This document shows positions 9,201 through 15,968 of a DNA stretch of 64,000 nucleotides, piece after piece; the stretch's first letter is position 1; the number at the start of each line of letters is the position of its first letter. The notes under the pieces were generated by a model. It searched no databases. It was not told the DNA's origin and saw only the letters and a list, made by a program, of their open reading frames with translations. The stretch is from NCBI RefSeq assembly GCF_030124145.1, contig NZ_JASKMS010000018.1, positions 120,331 to 184,330 of the forward strand. Reading direction: 5' to 3'. The position numbers and the translations under genes are program-made. Source of the stretch: Streptomyces sp. 378. GTDB taxonomy: Bacteria > Actinomycetota > Actinomycetes > Streptomycetales > Streptomycetaceae.

Positions 9201-11236
9201 CGGACGACAAGGGCGCGAACAGCCGTCTGATCTCCATCGTGAACGCTCCCCTCGCCACGCCCCTCACCGGTCACACCGGCGCCGTCTACCTCACGACGTT
9301 CAGCCCGAACGGACGGGTCCTGGCCACCGCCAGCTACGACCGGACCGTACGGCTGTGGAATGTCGCCGATCCCCAGCGCCCGAAACCCCTGGGCAAGCCC
9401 CTCACCGGGCATACGAGCTGGATGAGCAGCGCGGTCTTCAGCCCGGACGGCCGAACGCTCGCCAGCGCTTCCGACGACGGCACCGTACGGCTGTGGGACG
9501 TGACCGACCCCGAGCACCCGAAGTCGCTCGGCGCGCCCCTGACCGGCCACGACGGCACCATCTACCTGATCGCCTTCAGCCCGGACGGACGCACGCTGGC
9601 CTCCGCGAGCCACGATCAGGTGGTCCGGCTGTGGGACCTGACCGACCGGCGTCGGCCGCGGGCGCTGGGCGCCCCCCTGACCGGACACCGGGCCGCCGTG
9701 CGCTCGGTGGCGTTCGGCCCGGACGGCCGGACGCTGGCCGCGGGTGGTGACGACGGCACGATCCGGCTCTGGGACGTGTCCGAGCCCGGCCGCCCGGAAT
9801 CGACCGGAGGTCCGTTGACCGGCCACACCACCACGGTGCACTCCGTGGCCTTCAGCCCCGACGGCCGGACGCTCGCCAGCGGCAGCGGGGACGGCACCGT
9901 GCGGCTGTGGAACATGGCCGGCGGGGGCCGCCCGGCCGTGATCGGCGCGCCGCTCACCGGTCACGCCGGACCGGTCTGGTCCGTGGCCTTCAGTCCCGAC
10001 GGGAACATGCTCGCCGCGGCCAGCGCGGACAGTACCGCCAGCCTGTGGAAGGTCAGCGATCCGAGGTATCCGTCGCAGGTCGGCGGCCCCTTCGCGGGCA
10101 GCAGCGGCGAGATGTACGCGCTCGGCTTCAGCCCCGACGGGCGCACCCTCGCCACCGGGACGGGTGACAACAAGGTCCGGCTGTGGTCGGTGCCGACGGC
10201 GGACATGGTCGGCCGGACCGGAGCGTTCCGGCCGGACGGGCCGGTGCTCGCGACGGCGGCGCGGGACGGCCGGATCCGGCTGTGGGACGTGCGCAAGCCC
10301 GGCAGCCCGGCACGGATAGGAGAACCGTTTCGCCCACGCAGGGGCGACGTGCGCTCCCTGGAGTTCTCCCGGGACGGCCGCACCCTCGCGGTCGTGACCG
10401 GCGACCGGGCCGTGGAGCTGTGGAACCTCGCCGACCCGGAACACCCCGTCCCCTACGGTTCCCCCGCCCCGCTGCGCATCCGGTACGCGGACCCGCTGGC
10501 GTTCAGCCCCGACGGGCGGGTCCTGGCCACGGCCTACGACGACCGCACCATCCAGCTGTGGGACATCGGCGACCCGTCCCGGCCGCGCCCGCTCGGCACG
10601 CCCCTCACCGGGCACAAGGGTTACGTCAACCACCTCGTGTTCAGCCCGGACGGCCGCACGCTCGCCAGCGGCAGCGCGGACGGCACCATCCGGCTGTGGA
10701 ACGCGGCCGACCCCGGCCGGGCGGCCCTCGTCGGGGCGCCGCTGCGGGGGCACCTCGGGGCGGTCAACGCCCTCGCCTACAGCCGCGACGGCCGCACGCT
10801 GGCCAGCGCGGGCGACGACAACTCGGTCCGCCTGTGGGACACCACGGACCCCGCCGGGGCCTCCGAGGATGCGCGGCTCACGGGGCACACGGAGGCGGTC
10901 GTGTCGCTGACGTTCAGCCGGGACGGCCGCACCCTGGCCAGCGGCGGCAACGACAGCACCGTCCGGCTGTGGAACGTCTCCGACCCCTCGCACGCCACCG
11001 CGATCGGCCAGTCGATGAGCCCGAACGCCAGCGCCAAGAGCGGCACCTTCCTGGCGTTCAGCCCGAACAGCCACATGCTCGGGGTGTCGAGCGGCGCGGA
11101 CACCATCCGGCTGTGGAATCTCGACGTCGACGCGGCCGCCCGCCGCGTCTGCTCGATGACCCGGGGGGTGCTGACGCCGGACACCTGGCGGGAGTACCTG
11201 CCCCGGCTCTCCTACGAGCCGCCGTGCGACGGCTGA
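6212..11236 (+). CDS. STAND-family NTPase with N-terminal HTH and 14 WD40 repeats
   Basis: This 1674-residue protein starts at TTG 6212, preceded by GAGGAG at a good distance. The order is an HTH-like domain (about 8-75), an nSTAND1 NTPase entered by CPYRGLASY and WFFGRE (from about 137), Walker A GASGAGKSS (about 180-188), a low-complexity tandem-repeat insertion (about 270-551), Walker B VIVDQFEE (about 616-623), a winged-helix region (TVEITHEALLHAWPRL), one transmembrane helix (about 932-960) and WD40 repeats (about 1015-1660). I count 14 blades of FSPDGRTLAS...VRLWD type, enough for two seven-bladed propellers. STAND proteins are nucleotide switches that oligomerise after the sensor domain binds a signal. 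The partner here is unknown, and no toxin or protease domain is fused. Confidence 0.9.
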   Translation: MSSDSGARTAFAERLALLYKEAGNPPLKRVSEAVVRLQRVDERGRPVRVSAQRISDWRRARNVPAQFPGLAAVLHVLIPEARRERPTPVSPGLYDLGQWQRLWERAVAGPVGERAAASAVEERPTEETVPAPGGVCPYRGLASYRREDARWFFGRERSTDALVTQLGAVAGTGGLVMLVGASGAGKSSLLNAGLVPALRDGALGGDDGDGDGSGRARKVVQLVPGGDPLAELGRFVPELAAVVPARSRTAPGTAPSRPEAGRSDASGAQEPGATFGKEPGPSRGREPGPFSAQKPGPSAAQEPGASSVQKPGASPAQEPGASSVQEPGASSGAEPGATFGKEPGPSRGREPGPFSAQKPGPSAAQEPGASSVQKPGASPAQEPGASSVQEPGASSGAEPGATFGKEPGPSRGREPGPSAAQEPGASSVQKPGASPAQEPGASSVQEPGASSGAEPGATFGKEPGPSRGREPGPSAAQEPGASSVQKPGASPAQEPGASSVQEPGASSGAEPGATFGKEPGPSRGREPGPFSAQTPGPSAAQEPGASSGAELGASPGADPAPSPGKEPSASPGREPAAREAGGPPAPEPGTPSFTGAVRAAVAAWARRAAPSGSRPVVIVDQFEETFTLCPDEADRRTFIEALHAACSPARPGEPAPAIVVLGIRADFYDRCLRYPELADALQHRHMVLGPLTTAELREAVTGPAKAVGLELEPGLAELIVREVGTDGPRGAHDAGVLPLLSHALLATWQRRKAGRLTLAGYRAAGGIQGAVAATAERAWTGLDPAARTAARLLLLRLVRLGEDTQATRRRGTRRQLAQESTDPGKTEESLEALVRARLVTLDAETVEITHEALLHAWPRLRDWIDEDRQGNLLRQRLEEDGRAWEESHRDTSLLYRGSRLEQAQGWARSAGDRFLTRSAVEFLAASVRLRRRIIWISRGAVAALAVLAVLAVGSAVIAWKQRDEAVFEQVLAQADRVQHTDPSLSAQLDLVAHRLRPDDKGANSRLISIVNAPLATPLTGHTGAVYLTTFSPNGRVLATASYDRTVRLWNVADPQRPKPLGKPLTGHTSWMSSAVFSPDGRTLASASDDGTVRLWDVTDPEHPKSLGAPLTGHDGTIYLIAFSPDGRTLASASHDQVVRLWDLTDRRRPRALGAPLTGHRAAVRSVAFGPDGRTLAAGGDDGTIRLWDVSEPGRPESTGGPLTGHTTTVHSVAFSPDGRTLASGSGDGTVRLWNMAGGGRPAVIGAPLTGHAGPVWSVAFSPDGNMLAAASADSTASLWKVSDPRYPSQVGGPFAGSSGEMYALGFSPDGRTLATGTGDNKVRLWSVPTADMVGRTGAFRPDGPVLATAARDGRIRLWDVRKPGSPARIGEPFRPRRGDVRSLEFSRDGRTLAVVTGDRAVELWNLADPEHPVPYGSPAPLRIRYADPLAFSPDGRVLATAYDDRTIQLWDIGDPSRPRPLGTPLTGHKGYVNHLVFSPDGRTLASGSADGTIRLWNAADPGRAALVGAPLRGHLGAVNALAYSRDGRTLASAGDDNSVRLWDTTDPAGASEDARLTGHTEAVVSLTFSRDGRTLASGGNDSTVRLWNVSDPSHATAIGQSMSPNASAKSGTFLAFSPNSHMLGVSSGADTIRLWNLDVDAAARRVCSMTRGVLTPDTWREYLPRLSYEPPCDG
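7021..7866 (+). repeat. in-frame tandem repeat, five units of 168-192 bp
   Basis: Units beginning GCCAGGCGCCACC start at 7021, 7213, 7405, 7573 and 7741. The spacings are 192, 192, 168 and 168 bp, and the last unit is partial. Each unit is built from 24-bp (8-residue) modules of xxxxEPGA type; the 168-bp units lack one module (FSAQKPGP). All changes are multiples of 24 bp, so the frame is kept. The region has no stops on either strand, which creates long false frames. Confidence 0.95.
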
Positions 11237-11359
11237 CCCGTCCTTCGCACCCAACGGGCCCGGCAATCAAGGTAGTTGAGTGATACGAGTCACAACCGGG
11301 CTTTCCTGACGGCCAGTCGGCTCGCGGTGGGCAAGCGCTTGTTACCCTTGGCCATGGCT

Positions 11360-11403
11360 CGACCGCTGGTGCATCCCCCGTCGCCAGCGGTCGGGTCTTT
11401 TTT
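11360..11403 (+). terminator. rho-independent terminator
   Basis: Stem CGACCGCTGG/CCAGCGGTCG (11360-11369 with 11384-11393) has a 14-nt loop and is followed by GG-TC and six T (11398-11403). It is 124 bp after the STAND stop, and its T-tract touches the stop of the convergent GNAT gene. A TACCCT element at 11343-11348 and an ATG at 11354 lie directly upstream. Confidence 0.8.
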
Positions 11404-11975
11404 CAGCGCAGGGCGAGGCGCATCAGAATCCGGGGATGACCGGCCAGGACCGAGGTCGTGTCCGCCGCGTGCGTGAAGCCGACGCGCTCGAAGTTCTTCC
11501 GCAGGCCCGCGTACGCCATCGTCGGATCGACCTTGGCGTCGCCGTTGTCCAGGGGGTACGCCTCGATCGCCGGTGCGCCCCGGTCCCGGGCGAACGCGAC
11601 CGCGCCGGCGATGAGGGCGTGCGAGACGCCCTGCCTGCGGTGGCCGGGGCGGACCCGGACGCACCACAGCGACCAGACGGGCAGGTCGTCGATGTGCGGG
11701 ATCTTGCGGTTGCGGGCGAACGAGGTGTCCGCGCGCGGGGCGACGGCGGCCCAGCCGACCGGTTCGTCACCGTCGTAGGCGAGCACACCCGGGGGAGGAT
11801 CCGCGCGGCACAGCTCCGCCACGTAGGCGCCGCGTGCCGGGCCGCGCAGTTCGTTGTTGAGCCGGGAGGGGATCCGGTAGCTCAGGCACCAGCAGACATT
11901 CGCCTGGGGCGACTTGGGCCCGAGCACGGCACGGACGTCCTCGAAGTCCGTGGCCGGGCGAACGTCGATGCTCAT
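11403..11975 (-). CDS. GNAT family N-acetyltransferase
   Basis: This 190-residue GNAT protein has the acetyl-CoA-binding motif VRPGHRRQGVSHALI (R/Q-x-x-G-x-G/A variant) after the beta4 strand SLWCVRVRP, and the usual C-terminal AGLRKNFERVGF. The N-terminus (MSIDVRPATDFEDVRAVL) is that of a complete single-domain acetyltransferase. The substrate cannot be predicted. It is convergent with the STAND gene and its stop overlaps the T-tract of the terminator. Confidence 0.85.
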   Translation of the reverse strand: MSIDVRPATDFEDVRAVLGPKSPQANVCWCLSYRIPSRLNNELRGPARGAYVAELCRADPPPGVLAYDGDEPVGWAAVAPRADTSFARNRKIPHIDDLPVWSLWCVRVRPGHRRQGVSHALIAGAVAFARDRGAPAIEAYPLDNGDAKVDPTMAYAGLRKNFERVGFTHAADTTSVLAGHPRILMRLALR

Positions 11976-11979
11976 GCCC

Positions 11980-12232
11980 TCACGATGTCACGCACGGGAC
12001 GGTCCCGCCCCGGAAGCCGGACACGGCCTGGCCGAAGGCGTCATAGAACGGCTGCGCCGTCCCGGCGAGCACCGAGGCGCCCTGCGCGAACGGGGTGATC
12101 CGATCGATCCCCCCGGACCGACCGCCACCGTCACCACCGCCGCCCTCCGGCGCCCAGGGCGGACAAACCGCCCTGAAGGACGACGAGCGCGACGAGCAGA
12201 GCGGCGGCACGGGACAGCAGACCGAATCGCAT
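11980..12232 (-). pseudogene. possible frameshifted small secreted protein gene
   Basis: An ATG at 12232 opens a frame with a clear signal-peptide-like start (MRFGLLSRAAALLVALVVLQ, then GGLSALGA) but stops after 33 codons at 12131. The frame that stays open down to 11980 (ITPFAQGASVLAGTAQPFYD and onward) is offset, as if a base was gained or lost near 12140. Joining the two gives a secreted protein of about 85 residues. It could also be chance sequence; I have no homolog in mind. Confidence 0.3.
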
Positions 12233-12282
12233 GTCCCCCGCAACGAACCGCTCGAGTGTGCTCGCGGGCTCCCGAGGACGTC

Positions 12283-12402
12283 CTGGGTGTCCGCCCAGTC
12301 CGGGCCATGGGCCGTCGGGGCCGCGGCGCGGCGTTCAGCGGGATCCCAGAGGACGTCCTCCGGCTCCAGTCGTTCCAGGTGGTGCGCGAACAGCGACCCG
12401 GT
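12283..12402 (-). pseudogene. remnant of a DinB-family gene
   Basis: One minus-strand frame reads LFAHHLERLEPEDVLWDPAE and, 11 residues later, GPDWADTQ. This resembles the N-terminal helix of DinB/mycothiol-dependent proteins, which typically carry LxxLxxEdxLWxP followed by DWAD. The expected downstream TTIAWRLxH motif is absent and there is no credible start codon. It looks like a fragment of about 40 codons from a gene of about 170 codons. The match is by eye only. Confidence 0.35.
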
Positions 12403-12440
12403 CGACTCGGACCGCCGGCGCGGCAGCGCCGGAGGGGAAG

Positions 12441-12905
12441 CTACGGGGGTACCGGGGCGTCCCGGGCCAGTCCCGTCCAGTCGAGGTCGCGCAGCGCGGG
12501 CTCCGTGTCGCAGCCCGACGGCAGGCGGGGCGTGGACTGGAACCAGACGACGGTCAGGCGCGAGCGGTAGGCGACCGGGTCGCGGGCCGGGTCCAGGGCC
12601 GCGGAGTGGAACGTGCCGAGGCAGGCCACGGCGGGCAGTACCTCGACCGGCCCGAGGCCGCCCGCGTACTGGTCGGGGTACTCGCGCCGCGGCGGCACGA
12701 GGTGCACCGGCGTGCCCGGGCGGGACCGCTCGGCGGCGTGCAGGAGGCCACGGATCCGCAGATCGTTCAGCGGCTTGCAGGGATAGCCCTCCAGCATGTC
12801 GCCGTACGTCGACGAGAACCGCAGGTCGGCGAGGTCCACCGAGCGGCCGGAGGCCAGGACGAGGCGGGCGAGCGCCAGGGCCGGTGATGTGGCGTGCTGT
12901 TGCAT
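12441..12905 (-). CDS. hypothetical protein downstream of PrimPol
   Basis: This 154-residue protein has no motif I recognise. It begins MQQHATSPALALARLVLASG and contains DLADLRFSSTYGDMLEGYPC and TVVWFQSTPRLPSGCDT. It follows the PrimPol gene by 43 bp on the same strand, so the two are probably co-transcribed. Its tidy composition and strong third-position GC support coding. The ribosome site is poor (GAAAGACCTCC), suggesting weak or leader-coupled translation. Confidence 0.65.
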   Translation of the reverse strand: MQQHATSPALALARLVLASGRSVDLADLRFSSTYGDMLEGYPCKPLNDLRIRGLLHAAERSRPGTPVHLVPPRREYPDQYAGGLGPVEVLPAVACLGTFHSAALDPARDPVAYRSRLTVVWFQSTPRLPSGCDTEPALRDLDWTGLARDAPVPP

Positions 12906-12948
12906 GGAGGTCTTTCGGTGTTCATGGACGGGGCCGTGCGGGCGGTGC

Positions 12949-13815
12949 TCACGGCCGGTACCCGGTCAGCCGTGCCGCCGAGGCGATCGTCGTGCGGGCC
13001 TCCCGCTCGGACAGGCCGGTGTGGAGGGCCGCGTCGATCAAGGGGGTCACGAGCGCCGGGCCGATGCCGTCCTCGTAGGCCCGGCAGGCCGCCCAGAACA
13101 GGCGGGTGTTGCGCTGGCCCTCGTGCGCGGCCAGGACGAACTGGACCAGGCCCTGGCCGTGTCCGTCGGCCGTCTGCGGCGCCGGGTGGTGGGCGCGGGG
13201 CGGTGGGAGCAGCAGCCGCAGGAGGGAGCGCGGGCAGGGGGCGGGGGGCAGGTGCGCGGTGCCGGGGGCGGCGGCGTAGACACCCTGGGCCGTGCGGGAG
13301 CCGGGGCCGACCAGGTAGCCGCCGGCGCCCCGGACGTCGATGCCGGGGGCGAGCCGGCCGGCCGAGTTCGGGACGACCAGCTCGGGCGGCCCGCTCAGCC
13401 ACAGATGACGGCCGCCGGACGGCGTCACGACGACCACGGTCGGCGGGATGGTGAACAGGTGCCGCAGGGCCAGCTCGCGCAGGGCGGCCGAGGAGTCCGT
13501 GCCCGTCTTCACGTCCAGGTCGAGGCCGATGAGGTGGTGCGGGGGCAGTCCGCAGGCGATGCCGTAGCCGGTCGCCCAGGGCGCGGCGGCGAACAGCTCG
13601 CGGATGCGGTCCGGGTCGCTGGAGGCGTCGTACACCCCGTGTCCGAGGCGGCCGCACTGGCCGTGGCAGGGGGACGGGGCGGGGTCGTCGCGGTGGGGGG
13701 AGCGCAGCGCGGGGAGTTTGGTGCGGGACAGGGGGAGGACGGCCAGTCCGCGTTCGGCGGCTGACAGGGCGTGTGCGAGGGCCAGCGTCGTGGCCTGCCG
13801 GTCGGTGGTGGCCAT
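12949..13815 (-). CDS. bifunctional DNA primase/polymerase (PrimPol N-terminal domain)
   Basis: This 288-residue protein has the archaeo-eukaryotic primase/polymerase fold used by plasmid, phage and some chromosomal PrimPols. Recognisable parts are GLAVLPLSRTKLPAL near the start, the zinc-like PCHGQCGRLGHGVYDAS segment, the catalytic LIGLDLDVK (metal-binding Asp-x-Asp) and VVVVTPSGGRHLWLSGP (catalytic His). GAGGYLVGPGS follows, as in the family. No helicase domain is fused, so it would act as a stand-alone primase or translesion polymerase. Many Streptomyces chromosomes carry such a gene away from mobile elements. The start is ATG 13815. Confidence 0.88.
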   Translation of the reverse strand: MATTDRQATTLALAHALSAAERGLAVLPLSRTKLPALRSPHRDDPAPSPCHGQCGRLGHGVYDASSDPDRIRELFAAAPWATGYGIACGLPPHHLIGLDLDVKTGTDSSAALRELALRHLFTIPPTVVVVTPSGGRHLWLSGPPELVVPNSAGRLAPGIDVRGAGGYLVGPGSRTAQGVYAAAPGTAHLPPAPCPRSLLRLLLPPPRAHHPAPQTADGHGQGLVQFVLAAHEGQRNTRLFWAACRAYEDGIGPALVTPLIDAALHTGLSEREARTTIASAARLTGYRP

Positions 13816-14184
13816 GACTCTAGTTTCGTACGTGCGTTCGAAAAAGGAAAGGGGGAGCGAGTGCGACGCGCCGGGCGGCCCGGGGTCGGCCGAAAAGTGC
13901 GGGAACGCTTCGTCCCTTGCGGCACCCGGGTTCGAACGCCCTCTTTCGCCACCGTCCGGGACGGAAGTGACGCGAAGGGGTTTATCGCCTTGTCCTCACG
14001 CTTGCATGCGAATAGCGGCATTCGGGGTGGTTCGCCGGGGATTCGGTGGGCAACTCTGGATGCGCGACATCGAGTACGGCACCGGGGCGGTCGGCCAACT
14101 TCCCCGGTGACAGCAGTGGTTACGCACGAAACGGCCATGAGCCGGTGCGTCCTGGGTCCGATCAGTCCTGAAGGGACAAGAAAC
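13816..14184. other. divergent intergenic region
   Basis: This 369-bp gap between the divergent PrimPol and secreted-protein genes has no coding signal in any frame. It is lower in GC than its surroundings in places. The elements TTCGAA at about 13838 and GGTTCGAACG at about 13929 might be part of promoters or regulator sites, but I see no convincing -35/-10 pair. Confidence 0.4.
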
Positions 14185-14511
14185 ATGGCAAGCATCCGTA
14201 CCGCCCGTGTCATCGCAGCCGTCTCCGCCCTTCCGCTCGCAGCCGCTCTCTTCACCGGCGTCGCGACGGCGGACAACGGCGCCTTCGCGGACAACGGATC
14301 CATCGCGTCCGTCACGGAGGCCGAGCAGGGCATCCTCGGCAGCGGCGTCGGCGGCGACAACTTCGGCAACGCGGCCACCACCCAGCAACAGGCCGTCGGC
14401 GACGGCGCCTCGAACCAGAGCAACACCGCCCAGGTCAACGGCTCGGAGTTCACGGCCGTCAACCAGGGCAACGCCAACACCGCCATCAGCTTCGCCCCGC
14501 TGTGGTGGTGA
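14185..14511 (+). CDS. small secreted protein, Asn/Gln/Gly-rich
   Basis: This 108-residue protein has a Sec signal peptide (MASIRTARVIAAVSALPLAA, cleavage probably after VATA at about residue 30). The mature part of about 78 residues is rich in Asn, Gln, Gly and Ala, with NFGNAATTQQQAVG, ASNQSNTAQVNG and AVNQGNANTAISF, and ends in Trp-Trp. The Q-x-N/G spacing recalls amyloid-forming surface proteins such as curlin, but it lacks the chaplin cysteine pair and is not a rodlin I know. GAAGGGACAAGAAAC precedes ATG 14185. A strong hairpin follows the stop, so it is a single-gene unit, probably highly expressed. Confidence 0.8.
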   Translation: MASIRTARVIAAVSALPLAAALFTGVATADNGAFADNGSIASVTEAEQGILGSGVGGDNFGNAATTQQQAVGDGASNQSNTAQVNGSEFTAVNQGNANTAISFAPLWW

Positions 14512-14516
14512 GCTGA

Positions 14517-14544
14517 CCGGGCCGGTGCGGCGGCACCGGCCCGG
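14517..14544 (+). terminator. terminator of the small secreted protein gene
   Basis: A perfect 12-bp stem (CCGGGCCGGTGC with GCACCGGCCCGG) closes a GGCG tetraloop 5 bp after the stop codon. Confidence 0.75.
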
Positions 14545-14652
14545 GTGTCGTGGGGGTGTGCTTCGTGGGGTGACAAGCGTCTGAGCGGCGGTACTCCGGT
14601 ACCGCCGCACAGGCGTTTTCCGCGTCTGCGAGGTCTTGACGGGACCCGTGCA

Positions 14653-14669
14653 TCTGACGGACAGTCAGA
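14653..14669 (+). promoter_or_regulatory. palindromic operator before the MaoC/DUF35 operon
   Basis: TCTGAC-GGACA-GTCAGA is a perfect 6-bp dyad with 5-nt spacer ending 4 bp before the GTG start. A TTGACG -35-like element lies at about 14635. The same CTGAC-N5-GTCAG core is found at 5820-5834. Confidence 0.55.
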
Positions 14670-14673
14670 AGCC

Positions 14674-15588
14674 GTGAGAGGTGAGCCGGAGGACCACGAG
14701 GAGTTCGAGGCGCGCCTGAAGGCCTACGAGGGCCTCCCGGCCGCCGACACCGGCATCGGCCGCGACCCCGTCAACGAGCCGATGATCAGGCACTGGTGCG
14801 AGGCCATGGGCGACACCAGCCCCGCGTACACGGGCCCCGACGCCATCGCTCCCCCCACCATGCTCCAGGCCTGGACCATGGCCGGTCTCCACCGCCGCCC
14901 CGAGCGCACGGCCGCGTACGACCAACTCCTCACCCTGCTCGACGCGTCGGGCCATGACGCGGTCGTCGCCACCGACTGCGAACAGGAGTACCTGCGCCCC
15001 CTGCGCCCGGGCGACCGGATCACCTTCGACTCGGTGATCGAGTCGGTGTCCGGCCGCAAGACCACGAAGCTCGGGGCGGGTTACTTCGTCACGACCCGCA
15101 CCGACGTCCGCGCGGACGGCGAACTCGCCGGCACCCACCGCTTCCGCATCCTCAAGTACACACCCGCCCACCGGCCTTCGAAGCCGGGGGAACGCCGCCC
15201 CCGCCCCGTCGTCAACCGAGACAACGCCGGCTTCTGGGAGGGCGTGGCCCGCCACCAGCTCCTCATCCAGCGCTGCACCGCCTGCGCCACCCTGCGTTTC
15301 CCCTGGCTGCCGGGCTGCAACGGCTGCGGCTCCCCGGACTGGGACACCGTCGAGGCGAGTGGCGAGGGCACGGTCTACTCCTATGTCGTCCTGCACCACC
15401 CGCCCTTCCCGGCCTTCGACCCCCCTTACGCGGTCGGCCTGATCGAGCTCGCGGAGGGCGTGCGGATCGTCAGCAACGTGGTCGGGGTGCCGTACGAGCA
15501 GGTGCGGATCGGCATGCCGGTGCGGCTGGAGTTCCGGCGGTACGACGACGAGCTGGTGCTGCCCGTCTTCCAGGGGGTGACCTCGTGA
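14674..15588 (+). CDS. MaoC-like/OB-fold DUF35 fusion, ChsH2-like hydratase subunit
   Basis: This 304-residue protein joins an N-terminal MaoC hot-dog domain (about 5-165; NEPMIRHWCEAMGDTSPAY, then ATDCEQEYLRPLRPGD) to a C-terminal DUF35 zinc ribbon and OB fold. The zinc ribbon is CTAC...CNGC at about 211-227, followed by GEGTVYSYVVLHH. The same order is found in mycobacterial ChsH2, which pairs with ChsH1 to hydrate the steroid side-chain enoyl-CoA and whose DUF35 part holds the Ltp2 aldolase. The next two genes encode just those partners and overlap by 4 bp each. GTG 14674 is chosen because the operator ends just before it and homology starts soon after. The natural substrate in this organism is unknown. 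Confidence 0.87.
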   Translation: MRGEPEDHEEFEARLKAYEGLPAADTGIGRDPVNEPMIRHWCEAMGDTSPAYTGPDAIAPPTMLQAWTMAGLHRRPERTAAYDQLLTLLDASGHDAVVATDCEQEYLRPLRPGDRITFDSVIESVSGRKTTKLGAGYFVTTRTDVRADGELAGTHRFRILKYTPAHRPSKPGERRPRPVVNRDNAGFWEGVARHQLLIQRCTACATLRFPWLPGCNGCGSPDWDTVEASGEGTVYSYVVLHHPPFPAFDPPYAVGLIELAEGVRIVSNVVGVPYEQVRIGMPVRLEFRRYDDELVLPVFQGVTS

Positions 15589-15968
15589 ACGCCGGTGACC
15601 GTCTCCCGCCCCTGGAGATCCCCGTCACCCGGACCCTGATCGTCGCCGGGGCGATCGCCTCCCGCGACTACCAGGACGTCCACCACGATCCGGATCTCGC
15701 CCGGCAGAAGGGCTCCCCCGACATCTTCATGAACATCCTGACGACCAACGGCCTGGTCGGCCGCTACATCACCGACCACTTCGGCCCCCGGGCCGTGCTG
15801 CGCCGGGTGGCCGTCCGGCTCGGCGCGCCCAACCACCCCGGCGACACGATGGTGCTGACCGGCACGGTCGAGGAGGTCGACGGCGACACCGCGACGGTAA
15901 GGGTCGTCGGTGCGAACGGCCTCGGCACGCATGTCACGGGCACGGTGACGGTGCGGGTCCCGGCATGA
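15585..15968 (+). CDS. MaoC-like hydratase, ChsH1-like
   Basis: This 127-residue single hot-dog protein contains IASRDYQDVHHDPDLA, the hydratase-2 motif with its Asp and His, then SPDIFMNILTTNGLVGRYIT. The length matches ChsH1-type small subunits. The GTG start overlaps the upstream stop (GTGA), and the stop overlaps the next ATG (ATGA), giving strict translational coupling. It probably forms the active site of a heteromeric enoyl-CoA hydratase with the MaoC half of the upstream protein. Confidence 0.87.
   Translation: MNAGDRLPPLEIPVTRTLIVAGAIASRDYQDVHHDPDLARQKGSPDIFMNILTTNGLVGRYITDHFGPRAVLRRVAVRLGAPNHPGDTMVLTGTVEEVDGDTATVRVVGANGLGTHVTGTVTVRVPA

Noticed and set aside
8870..11266. 798-codon minus-strand frame opposite the WD40 repeats
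   Set aside because: Periodicity is simply the antisense of the WD40 units; no start context and no domain.
11258..11276. Promoter for a gene starting at TTG 11276 on the plus strand
   Set aside because: The frame of 66 codons runs through the terminator into the convergent GNAT gene and has no ribosome site.
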